From Akkermansia muciniphila (GTDB taxonomy: Bacteria > Pseudomonadota > Gammaproteobacteria > Burkholderiales > Burkholderiaceae_C), in the NCBI GenBank assembly GCA_943327015.2, contig CALPVM020000028.1, positions 1 to 13,389 on the forward strand: 13,389 bases of DNA. Direction: 5' to 3'. The notes below the pieces were generated by a model that saw nothing but the letters and a program-made list of their open reading frames with translations, made no database searches and was not told the origin of the DNA. Positions within the stretch are counted from its first letter, which is position 1, and every line of letters starts with the position of its first letter. Shown here one piece after another: positions 7,193 through 13,389 of the stretch. A program made the translations under genes and the position numbers.

Positions 7193-7788
7193 AGCAGCAC
7201 CACGCCAGCGGCGCGCAGCATAGAGCATGTGCGAATCAGCGGCAGGCCCACCAGCGCGGTGGGATCGTCGTTGTCAATTCTTTCTAACAGGGCAATGCCC
7301 AGCCCTTCACTCTTGGCGCTGCCGGCGCAGTCGTAGGGTTGCTCTGCCAGTAAATAAGCTTCAATCTCGGCATCGGACAAATCTCTAAACACCACCCGCA
7401 CCGGTGCCAGTGCGTGTTGGCTAAAACCCGTGCTTTTGCACACCACAGCCACGGCGGTCTGAAAAACGACCGTTTGTCCGCGCATTTGTTGCAGTTGTGC
7501 AACAGCGCGTGCATGGCTACCCGGTTTGCCCAAGGCCAAGCCTTGCAGGTCTGCTACTTGGTCGGAGCCAATAACCACGCTATCAGGAAAGCGCTCAGCC
7601 ACAGCATTTGCCTTGGCCAGTGCCAAGCGCTGCGCCAATGCGGCAGGGGCTTCACCCGGCAGGGCGCTCTCGTCTACATCCGGCGCCTGCACGGTAAACA
7701 GAATTCTAAGGCGTTCCAGTAGTTGACGCCGATAGACCGATGTAGAGCCTAAAATAAGAGCGCGCGAAGTAGGTAAATTGTTTTGCAT
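7189..7788 (-). CDS. yceF: Maf-family nucleotide pyrophosphatase, YceF subgroup
   Basis: Hydrolyses modified or non-canonical nucleoside triphosphates to monophosphates; the E. coli YceF subgroup prefers m7GTP, and activity here is inferred. Features seen: the GSTSVYRRQLL loop (14-24), APDVDES (35-41), the catalytic aspartate D76 in VIGSDQVAD, GKPG (87-90) and the C-terminal block CAGSAKSEGLGI through NDDPTALVGLPLI, which follows E. coli YceF closely. The 199-residue length is normal. It lies first in a two-gene minus-strand unit, its stop overlapping the methylase start (ATGA). In E. coli, yceF is divergent from yceD-rpmF-plsX; here the divergent neighbour is a histidine kinase instead. Confidence 0.93.
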   Translation of the reverse strand: MQNNLPTSRALILGSTSVYRRQLLERLRILFTVQAPDVDESALPGEAPAALAQRLALAKANAVAERFPDSVVIGSDQVADLQGLALGKPGSHARAVAQLQQMRGQTVVFQTAVAVVCKSTGFSQHALAPVRVVFRDLSDAEIEAYLLAEQPYDCAGSAKSEGLGIALLERIDNDDPTALVGLPLIRTCSMLRAAGVVLL

Positions 7789-7827
7789 GGCACCGGAAAA
7801 TTGCTAATAAATGACTAAAAAATTCCA

Positions 7828-7854
7828 TTGTAAGGTGTTGTAATCGACTATTAT
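7828..7854 (+). promoter_or_regulatory. Weak candidate promoter of the first histidine kinase
   Basis: TTGTAA (7828-7833) and TATTAT (7849-7854; 5 of 6 consensus bases) are separated by only 15 bases, shorter than ideal. A second TTGTAA lies at 7838. A start near 7861 would give a leader of a few to about 25 bases. Read by eye; weak. Confidence 0.25.
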
Positions 7855-7868
7855 TGATGCTTATTTAT

Positions 7869-10271
7869 ATGTTCAGGAAATTAATGGTGCTACCATTTGC
7901 CCAGTGGATAGGGCTGTTTTTTCTATTATTTACAACGGTTTGCCGGTCTGAAAACACCGGTCTGCCTGACTATGTCACTCTGCGCCAGCCGGTAGCCTAT
8001 TGCTTGGCACCCTTAAACCAGTGTACGCCAGAGCGCCAAATTGCTTTTCAGGGGCCACCTCCGTCCGACCTGCGTCAGCTCAATGGCAATACCCAAGACC
8101 CTGTAACTTTGGTGTTTGACCTGCCGGTTGCGTCCATTGCAAATACCAAAGATGCAGCCTTGCTGGTGTCTTCTGGCTACCGCAATCACTGCTTCATTTT
8201 TGACCATCAACCCGATAAAACCTACTGCTCTGAGAGAAAGTTGTTGCAAATACCGGTAGACCCTGCTGCCCGACAGATGTATACACAGTTGATGCAAAGC
8301 ACCGATATTCGTATAATAAACCCGCATGTCCTTTATGGCTCAAGCCAAGCGTTGCAGGCCAAAATTTTAGCAGACCGCACCCCCGTTATTGGCTTGGCTG
8401 GCTGGTATGTGTTTTTGATTCTTGCAACCCTAGGTCAATTGGCTACCCAGCGCAACAGATTATCAACCATTAGCCTGAGTTTATTTGCTGTTGCCTTGTT
8501 TTTGCGCACCGTTGTTGTAAGTTCCTACAACTTTGGCAATATTGACCTGTTTGATCCCATTACGAGCCGGCGCATAGAGTTGCTCACTATTCCCTTGCTA
8601 TCTATCTTTGCCCTCGAGTTTTATGGGCTGCTGATAGGAGAGCGGCTTAAAACTTTGCGCCGCGTGTTGCAGTGCATGTTGCTGCTGTTGTGTATGTCGG
8701 TGGTGTTAGCTACCGATTTACAGCACCAATTTATCAACTTGCGGCTTGGTCAATACCTTTCTATGCCGGTTATGCTTGTGGTTTTTGCCCAAGTATTTTT
8801 AGCTGCCAAAACGCAAAGTACACGCGAACGCGTAGTAATGATTTCCGGCCTGTTTGTAACCGCTCTAGGCGCAGGGGTCGATCTTTACATGGCGTTGGCT
8901 AATTTGCCCATGATATTTGGAATAGGTCTATTTTCTTACTGTTTTGCATTTGAGTCGTTATGCCAGTTTGTACTGATTGCTTTGCGTTACGACAAAGCAC
9001 AAAACGATGCACAAATTTACCAAAACAACTTTATGCAGGTGCAGGCCAGACTGGTGGAGAGTTTGCGTAACTCTGAACAAGATTTAGCAGAAAAAGTGGA
9101 GCAGCGCACATCAGAGCTCAAAGCCGCCAATGTTCAGATATTTCAGGCCTACACCCAGGCCGAAGAACTACGCATGCAGGCCGATATGGCGCGCGAAGAC
9201 GCCGAACAAGCACAAAAGCAGGCAGAGGTCTCTTTTATATTTGCCGAAGAATCGCAAGAGCAGGCATTACAAGCCATGCAAGAACTCAAGGCAACACAGG
9301 CGCAGTTGGTGCAGTCTGAAAAAATGGCTTCACTGGGTTTGCTGGTCAGCAATGTAGCGCACGAAATCAACACCCCAATAGGCGCGGTCAAAGCCAGTGG
9401 CTCCATCATCGCTGATTCCTTGCACGGCACAATGGCGCAACTGCCAAAACTCTTTAATGTGCTGGACGAGGCCAACAGCGCATTGTTTATGCAACTAATT
9501 GATCAAACCCGCCTGCACACCGAGCCTATAAGCACACGCGATGAGCGTGCGCTCACCAAGCAGGTAACAGCACAGCTAGACCAAGCGGGTGTTGACGGCG
9601 CCATGCGCAAAGCCCGCCTCATCATGAAGTTCCGTGCCCACCAGACGGCTTTGGACTACTTGCCCTTGCTCAATCACCCCCAAAGCGATTTTGTGTTGAG
9701 CGTTGCCGCCAGCATTGCCGATATCATCAGCAGTACCAGCAACATCAACTCGGCGGTAGAGCGCGTCAGTCGTGTGGTCTTTGCGCTAAAAGAGCTATCA
9801 GGTTCCGAACGCACCGGTGTGAGCAGCAAAATCCATTTAAACCAGAGCATCGAAAAAGTATTGGCTGCCTACCAAAGCCAAGTGCACGATGTAGACGTAG
9901 TGCGCCGCTACCAGGACATGGAGCTATTTTGGTGCGATGCCGATGAACTAGCCCAAGTCTGGACGCATCTCATCTTAAACGCGCTCCATGCCATGCACCA
10001 CCGCGGCACCCTAATGATTGGCTTACGTTGCATTAACAACCATGCCGAAATCAAATTTGCCGATTTTGGATGCGGCATTCCAGAAGAAAACCTGCCGCGT
10101 ATTTTTGATGCATTCTTTACCACGCGCACCTCAGGCGAGGGTAGTGGTATGGGCTTGGCAATTGTTAAAAAAATAGTTGAAAAACATCGCGGCAGCATTC
10201 AAGTAAAAACCGAAGTGGGCATGGGCACCACTTTTACTGTTTTGCTGCCGTACCCGACGGCGTTAAGTTAA
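7869..10271 (+). CDS. Seven-transmembrane (7TMR-DISM-like) sensor histidine kinase
   Basis: Inner-membrane sensor kinase of about 800 residues. Order from 7869: signal peptide 1-26 (n-region MFRK); extracytoplasmic domain about 27-170 with four cysteines (45, 52, 108, 120) that could form disulfides; seven membrane helices at about 171-192, 199-220, 236-257, 265-282, 296-314, 322-343 and 347-373; Gln/Glu/Ala-rich coiled coil about 376-485; H-box NVAHEINTPIG with phospho-acceptor H498; N-box HLILNALHAM (N704); G1 DFGCGIP (D732); G2 GEGSGMGLAI (756-765). The H-to-N distance of 206 residues is about twice the usual, because of a segment shared with the second kinase. There is no receiver domain, so it needs a partner encoded elsewhere. 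Start is uncertain: ATG 7884 has AGGA 5 bases upstream, 7869 gives a better signal peptide, and 7854 (TTG) and 7857 are also possible. The end overlaps the convergent HTH gene by 9 bases. Confidence 0.9.
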   Translation: MFRKLMVLPFAQWIGLFFLLFTTVCRSENTGLPDYVTLRQPVAYCLAPLNQCTPERQIAFQGPPPSDLRQLNGNTQDPVTLVFDLPVASIANTKDAALLVSSGYRNHCFIFDHQPDKTYCSERKLLQIPVDPAARQMYTQLMQSTDIRIINPHVLYGSSQALQAKILADRTPVIGLAGWYVFLILATLGQLATQRNRLSTISLSLFAVALFLRTVVVSSYNFGNIDLFDPITSRRIELLTIPLLSIFALEFYGLLIGERLKTLRRVLQCMLLLLCMSVVLATDLQHQFINLRLGQYLSMPVMLVVFAQVFLAAKTQSTRERVVMISGLFVTALGAGVDLYMALANLPMIFGIGLFSYCFAFESLCQFVLIALRYDKAQNDAQIYQNNFMQVQARLVESLRNSEQDLAEKVEQRTSELKAANVQIFQAYTQAEELRMQADMAREDAEQAQKQAEVSFIFAEESQEQALQAMQELKATQAQLVQSEKMASLGLLVSNVAHEINTPIGAVKASGSIIADSLHGTMAQLPKLFNVLDEANSALFMQLIDQTRLHTEPISTRDERALTKQVTAQLDQAGVDGAMRKARLIMKFRAHQTALDYLPLLNHPQSDFVLSVAASIADIISSTSNINSAVERVSRVVFALKELSGSERTGVSSKIHLNQSIEKVLAAYQSQVHDVDVVRRYQDMELFWCDADELAQVWTHLILNALHAMHHRGTLMIGLRCINNHAEIKFADFGCGIPEENLPRIFDAFFTTRTSGEGSGMGLAIVKKIVEKHRGSIQVKTEVGMGTTFTVLLPYPTALS

Positions 10272-10718
10272 TTCGCGGTTATTTTTAGAATCGTTTTTTT
10301 TCTTTGAACTGGATGCAGCAGCAAACGCTTCAACCACCTCACGCACCACATTTCTGTAAGGCGGTGGCAGTTGCAAGTAGCGCCTGATCATCTCACGGTC
10401 CTGCAAATTCAGGCGGTCGGCAATTTCATCACCTTCGCGTGCAATTTGCTCGGAGCTAACCGACTTGTCAATGCCAAAGCGTAACTCTTGGGGGCTGACT
10501 TTGAGCCAATCAGAAAGCACCACCAGTTTGTCTTGCATGGGTATAGATGTGCCCACTAACCAGCTACGGGCTGTGTGAGGCGTAATACTTTTACCCCAAT
10601 ATTTTTGATTGAAAATATTGGCAACAACAGTGGGTGATGCGCGCACGCCAGCATCTAACAAAGCGTTGTGTAGGCGATGGGAAAAATCTTTTGCGTCTTC
10701 TCTTTTCATGGTCAGCAT
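10263..10718 (-). CDS. Small helix-turn-helix transcriptional regulator (XRE / phage-repressor-like)
   Basis: A 151-residue protein. Residues about 12-80 (FSHRLHNALLDAGV, then TVVANIFNQKYWGKSITPHT, then ARSWLVGTSIP, KLVVLSDWLKVSPQELRFG) look like the lambda-repressor-like DNA-binding fold often seen in small betaproteobacterial regulators. The rest is an alpha-helical segment (DREMIRRYLQLPPPYRNVV) and a Lys/Ser/Asn-rich tail. Its targets are unknown. It lies between two sensor kinases on the opposite strand and converges with the first, overlapping its stop by 9 bases. A 12-bp palindrome covers its start codon, which suggests autoregulation. An alternative start is the ATG at 10709; AAAGG lies 12 bases before 10718, a weak site. 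Not a recognised response regulator, since no receiver domain is present. Confidence 0.8.
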   Translation of the reverse strand: MLTMKREDAKDFSHRLHNALLDAGVRASPTVVANIFNQKYWGKSITPHTARSWLVGTSIPMQDKLVVLSDWLKVSPQELRFGIDKSVSSEQIAREGDEIADRLNLQDREMIRRYLQLPPPYRNVVREVVEAFAAASSSKKKNDSKNNRELT

Positions 10719-10728
10719 ATTGCAATAT
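10717..10728. promoter_or_regulatory. 12-bp perfect palindrome on the HTH gene start, possible operator
   Basis: ATATTGCAATAT is its own reverse complement, and its left end overlaps the ATG of the HTH regulator at 10718. A binding site here would block transcription or translation start, the classical position for autorepression. Palindromes of this length made of A/T-rich words can arise by chance. Confidence 0.35.
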
Positions 10729-10788
10729 CGCCTTTCGTTCTAGGTAAAAATTTGTAACTATTTTGAATGAAGTTAATGCCATTCGTGG

Positions 10789-10828
10789 TGACATTTGTCA
10801 TTGTCAAATAGTATTTGGTTGACTGTCA
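10789..10828. repeat. Cluster of TGTCA/TGACA words upstream of the HTH gene
   Basis: TGACA-TT-TGTCA (10789-10800) is a 5-bp inverted repeat with a 2-base spacer. Further TGTCA words follow at 10802-10806 and 10824-10828, giving four copies in 40 bases. The position, 70-110 bases upstream of the HTH start, fits a regulator binding region, but no protein can be named. Confidence 0.3.
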
Positions 10829-11000
10829 TTAATTTAAGTTGTTTTTTTGTAAAGCCTGGTTTTTTTAAGATAGTGGTTGCAATGGGATTTAAGCTTTCAA
10901 TTGCCATACAAAAATATTGCTCCAATTTGATTCTCGAGCCTTACATAAAGATTACAATTACACAAAACAAGCCTACTAAGATGTCACACAGGGAAGGGCT

Positions 11001-11065
11001 GCAGCTTAACGGGTTAGTACATCAAAAACGTCAATGTGATGTTGTACTAACCTGTTAAACGCTGC
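11001..11065. repeat. Long imperfect inverted repeat with attC-like core ends
   Basis: The left arm (11001-11024, GCAGCTTAACGGGTTAGTAC then ATCA) pairs with the right arm (11037-11065, TGATGTTGTACTAACCTG then TTAAACGCTGC) around a 12-base loop. The right arm has a few extra unpaired bases, including about 3 near the loop. GCTTAAC (11004-11010) fits the integron R'' consensus RYYYAAC, and GTTAAAC (11054-11060) fits R' GTTRRRY. The span of 57 bases from core to core and the unpaired bases in one arm are like short attC sites. No integrase and no second attC site are visible, so a transposon end, operator or other hairpin remains possible. No T-tract follows, so it is not an intrinsic terminator. 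Confidence 0.5.
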
Positions 11066-11069
11066 ATAT

Positions 11070-11240
11070 ATGAGTTTACACATGCGTACTAAAACTGTAC
11101 ATCTTATTGTTGTAGTTTTTTTCGGCCTATGGTTGGTTAGCGCTAGTTTTGCCAGGGCAGCATCTCCCACACTCGACATCCAAACCACCAAAATTGCTGA
11201 AAATGGTTCCATACCACTGGCTTTTAACATTGCCATTTAA
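11070..11240 (+). CDS. Small putative secreted peptide or decayed gene fragment
   Basis: The ORF runs from ATG 11070 (or in-frame ATG 11082) to TAA 11238-11240, 56 or 52 residues. From the second Met it reads MRTKTVHLIVVVFFGLWLVS then ASFARA, a textbook signal peptide with charged n-region, hydrophobic core and probable cleavage after ARA. The mature part has only about 25 residues: SPTLDIQTTKIAENGSIPLA then FNIAI. This faintly recalls the start of Ig/cadherin-like repeats of large surface adhesins (a xxxxENGxIPLxFNI pattern), so it may be the N-terminal stump of a lost secreted protein, or a genuine small exported peptide. It starts 10 bases after the attC-like repeat, as gene-cassette ORFs often do. 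No strong ribosome binding site. I do not recognise a family. Confidence 0.45.
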   Translation: MSLHMRTKTVHLIVVVFFGLWLVSASFARAASPTLDIQTTKIAENGSIPLAFNIAI

Positions 11241-11353
11241 CATTTCTTGACGGCTGTTACACATAAAATAATGCTGCAAAAGCGTTGATTTTTATGCAGA
11301 TAAATGCAATTTATGCACCAGAATGGTAAATAAACTTTCAACATTTAACATTT
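11234..11353 (+). repeat. Exact 12-base direct repeat CATTTAACATTT, two copies
   Basis: The copies are at 11234-11245, overlapping the stop codon of the small ORF, and at 11342-11353. A further TTAACATT occurs at 11223-11230. A duplication bracketing 96 bases could mark a past insertion or deletion, but in such A/T-rich DNA chance is plausible. Confidence 0.3.
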
Positions 11354-11356
11354 GTT

Positions 11357-11374
11357 ATGTAATTTGATTTACAT
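11357..11374. promoter_or_regulatory. Inverted repeat ATGTAA-N6-TTACAT upstream of the second kinase
   Basis: A perfect 6-bp inverted repeat with a 6-base spacer, about 57 bases upstream of the kinase start codon and inside the 190-base gap 11241-11430 that must hold its promoter. It could be an operator. I see no convincing -35/-10 pair in the gap. A short ATAAAT/ATTTAT hairpin also lies at 11300-11314. Confidence 0.25.
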
Positions 11375-11430
11375 TAACTATTCACATCAAACGAAAGCTA
11401 AATCCATTCTGAAGTGAAACAGTCAGCTCC

Positions 11431-13389
11431 ATGAAATCACATTGTTTGCTTGCTTTTACTTCTGCGCCATTTGGCGGGCAATTCTTCAGCTACTTTATCC
11501 GATTCAACACGCTTGCCCAGCGCATCAACAGGAACTGGTTACTGTTGTTTTTATTCTTGATAGTGCGTGTTGCTACCGCCCAAAGCATTCCTGCGCCCAT
11601 TCACATTACCGACGCATTTACTGAGCGCAACATTGGCTTAGATATCGCGCTGTATGAAGACACATCTGCAGCACTCTCCTGGGCCCAGATACGCAGTCCC
11701 GATATAGACCGCGCCTTTACACCGTCCACAAAACCCAATCCGAGCTTTGGATTTACCCGCAGTGCGTATTGGGCGCGCTTTGGCCTGAGCGCTCCACTTC
11801 AACAGCTCTACCTCACGCTGGCATATTCTCAAACCGATGCAGCCGAGTTGTGGTGCACCAATCAAGATGGCGAGCTTTTGCTCCAGCAACGTGCCGGCGA
11901 CCATGTGCTGTTGGCCGAATGGCCGGTTCGGCACCGCGAACCTACATTCAAAATCAGCCCTGGTGCCCATACATGTTGGCTGCGTGTGCAAACCAGCAGT
12001 TCGCTGCAATTGCCGCTCACACTCACCAGCCACAAGGCTTTTGTGCAGATGCGTACCCGCGACACAACGTATCAGTCTATGTATTTTGGTGCCTTGCTGG
12101 TCATGGTGGTATTTAATGGCCTTATTGCTGCTACCACACGTTCATGGGCATATACCTTTTATACTTTTTTTCTGGGTAGTTATGCATTATTTCAGTGCTC
12201 TTTTGGCGGTGTGGGCTACCAAATGCTATGGCCGGATCGTATTGGTTTAGCTGACACTTTAGCCCCTTTTCTTGTGGCTTGTCTGGGGGTAAGTTCTTGT
12301 GCTTTTGCCCAGATTTTTTTGGATTTAAAAAACACATTCCCACGGTTTTACAAACTTGGTTTGTTGGTTAGTGGGCTATTTTTTGTTAATCTAATTACGG
12401 CCTGGTTGTTGCCGTATGCCTTTGCCATTAGAGCAGTGATGCTGGTGGTGCCATTTTGGGCGGTGTTTTTATTGGGTGCAGGCATTTATCTTTCATTTAA
12501 AGCCGTACGTGCAGCCCAAATTTATGTAGCAGCGTGGCTTATTTTTATTCTAGGCACATTAATAATCGTTGTCAGTCGTTTCGGTTTTTTGCCCATCAAT
12601 GCATTTACCGCCAATGCCAGCCAAATCGGCTCTGCCATTGAATTTGTCATGTTGTCTTTGGCCTTGTCGTACTACATCAAATCATTGCAGCAAAATTTGC
12701 TGTCCGAAGAACAAAAAATTTCCGAACAATTGCGTATTTCCGGGCAAAATCTAGAAGCCAAAGTGCAAGAGCGCAGCACGGCATTAAAGTTAGCCAACCA
12801 CGAAGTTCAACAGGCCTACACACAGGCAGAAGCATCCAGGCAAAAAGCAGAAATTTCCAAAATTCAGGCTGAGCAGGCACAACAGCAGGCCGAACTGGCG
12901 CATCAACAGGTAAGCCGTTCGTTGCAAGAATTACAAGCCACCCAAACCCAATTGGTTCAAACCGAAAAAATGGCAGCTCTGGGTTTGCTGGTGAGCAATG
13001 TGGCGCACGAAATAAACTCGCCCATGGGTGCCATCAAGTCCAGCAATATGACCATGGCAGACTCTATGCGGGCAACGCTGCAAAATTTTCCTAAGCTCAT
13101 GGACACACTGGGGCGCAACGACCGCACCCTGTTTTTACAATTGGTAGCGCACAGCCACACTAGCAAAGTAAGCTTTTCTACCCGCGAAGAGCGTAGCCTC
13201 ACCAAGCAGGTGAGCAACTTTTTAGATCTTGCCGGGCTAGAAGGCGCAGTCCGTAAAGCCCGGATGCTGGTAGCCTTACGTGCCCATAGCCAAGTACCCA
13301 CCTACCTGCCACTGCTCAATAACCCTGATTCCGATTTTATTTTGAGCGTCGCTGCAGGTGTGGGCGATGTATTTAATGGCAGCAACAAC
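11431..13389 (+). CDS. Second 7TMR-DISM sensor histidine kinase (3' end outside window)
   Basis: The frame is open from ATG 11431 for 653 codons to the window edge. A 30-odd residue N-terminal stretch precedes a signal-like segment (NWLLLFLFLIVRVATAQ, about 35-51). The extracytoplasmic domain, about 55-205, has the 7TMR-DISMED2 pattern: LDIALYEDTSAALSWAQI, then PSFGFTRSAYWARFGL. Seven membrane helices lie at about 216-235, 240-258, 275-297, 307-327, 334-355, 363-383 and 400-418, then a Gln/Ala-rich coiled coil (about 420-510) and the H-box SNVAHEINSPMGA with H526. The shared inter-box segment (STREERSLTKQV, YLPLLNNPDSDF) follows; N- and G-boxes are beyond the edge. Its core is paralogous to the upstream kinase, but the sensor differs. 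An in-frame TGA shortly upstream bounds the start; no strong ribosome binding site is seen. Confidence 0.9.
   Translation, partial: MKSHCLLAFTSAPFGGQFFSYFIRFNTLAQRINRNWLLLFLFLIVRVATAQSIPAPIHITDAFTERNIGLDIALYEDTSAALSWAQIRSPDIDRAFTPSTKPNPSFGFTRSAYWARFGLSAPLQQLYLTLAYSQTDAAELWCTNQDGELLLQQRAGDHVLLAEWPVRHREPTFKISPGAHTCWLRVQTSSSLQLPLTLTSHKAFVQMRTRDTTYQSMYFGALLVMVVFNGLIAATTRSWAYTFYTFFLGSYALFQCSFGGVGYQMLWPDRIGLADTLAPFLVACLGVSSCAFAQIFLDLKNTFPRFYKLGLLVSGLFFVNLITAWLLPYAFAIRAVMLVVPFWAVFLLGAGIYLSFKAVRAAQIYVAAWLIFILGTLIIVVSRFGFLPINAFTANASQIGSAIEFVMLSLALSYYIKSLQQNLLSEEQKISEQLRISGQNLEAKVQERSTALKLANHEVQQAYTQAEASRQKAEISKIQAEQAQQQAELAHQQVSRSLQELQATQTQLVQTEKMAALGLLVSNVAHEINSPMGAIKSSNMTMADSMRATLQNFPKLMDTLGRNDRTLFLQLVAHSHTSKVSFSTREERSLTKQVSNFLDLAGLEGAVRKARMLVALRAHSQVPTYLPLLNNPDSDFILSVAAGVGDVFNGSNN

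Larger units (their letters stand above)
10719..11069. other. AT-rich 351-base intergenic region between HTH gene and small secreted-peptide gene
   Basis: No supported protein gene. It contains most of the palindrome at the HTH start, a TGTCA-word cluster at 10789-10828 and a long inverted repeat at 11001-11065. It is visibly more A/T-rich than the flanking coding regions, as expected of promoter DNA or of acquired sequence. I could not assign a confident promoter for the HTH gene: a perfect TTGACA (rc of 10802-10807) has no matching -10 at the right distance. Confidence 0.5.

Noticed and set aside
7193..7228. Upstream ATG at 7228 for the RsmI-like methylase
   Set aside because: It adds 12 residues unlike the family, deep inside maf, while the ATG at 7192 gives the canonical N-terminus and an ATGA coupling.
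10795..11058. 87-residue plus-strand ORF upstream of the small secreted-peptide gene
   Set aside because: It needs a TTG start, reads straight through the long inverted repeat, stops inside its core and has biased A/T-driven composition.
11001..11065. Intrinsic terminator interpretation of the long inverted repeat
   Set aside because: No run of T follows on either strand, and no gene on either side ends directly before it.
11638..12033. 131-residue minus-strand ORF and other frames opposite the second kinase
   Set aside because: They are shadows of the kinase's extracytoplasmic domain, whose own frame is open across 653 codons with clear 7TMR-DISM and H-box motifs.

Overview
The window looks like chromosomal DNA of a betaproteobacterium, most likely Burkholderiales (Comamonadaceae-like). 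The main reasons are the RNase E sequence and its C-terminal tail, and the order rne / rluC / HAD phosphatase / Rieske protein / S49 peptidase / RsmI-like methylase / maf. No marker here fixes genus or species.

Left part, 1-7788, is housekeeping DNA. It holds the 3' end of a lipid A type acyltransferase (+), convergent with rne (-). A 353-base divergent gap follows, probably carrying a long rne leader. Then comes a tightly packed + strand group: rluC (23S rRNA pseudouridine synthase), a HAD phosphatase, a small Rieske 2Fe-2S protein and a membrane-anchored S49 peptidase. Facing it is a - strand pair: a YceF-type Maf nucleotide pyrophosphatase and an RsmI-like SAM methylase, joined by an ATGA start/stop overlap. 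Much of this block serves RNA processing and modification and cell-envelope or nucleotide housekeeping.

Right part, 7854-13389, looks like an accessory signalling island. In E. coli, and in related Burkholderiales as I recall them, maf/yceF is followed by yceD-rpmF-plsX. Here it is followed by a large 7-transmembrane (7TMR-DISM-like) sensor histidine kinase (+), a small HTH regulator (-) convergent with it, an AT-rich spacer and a second 7TMR-DISM histidine kinase (+) that runs off the window. The two kinases share a nearly gap-free kinase core, including an unusually long segment between H-box and N-box, but have different outer sensor domains. No response regulator is visible in the window.

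The spacer 10719-11430 is the oddest stretch. It has a 12-bp perfect palindrome on the HTH start codon and a cluster of TGTCA words. It also has a long imperfect inverted repeat whose ends match integron attC core consensus (RYYYAAC / GTTRRRY). Ten bases after that lies a 52-56 residue ORF with a clear signal peptide. That repeat and small secreted peptide are the best candidates for something undescribed, though the support is only moderate. I saw no tRNA, rRNA, CRISPR array, transposase or integrase gene.
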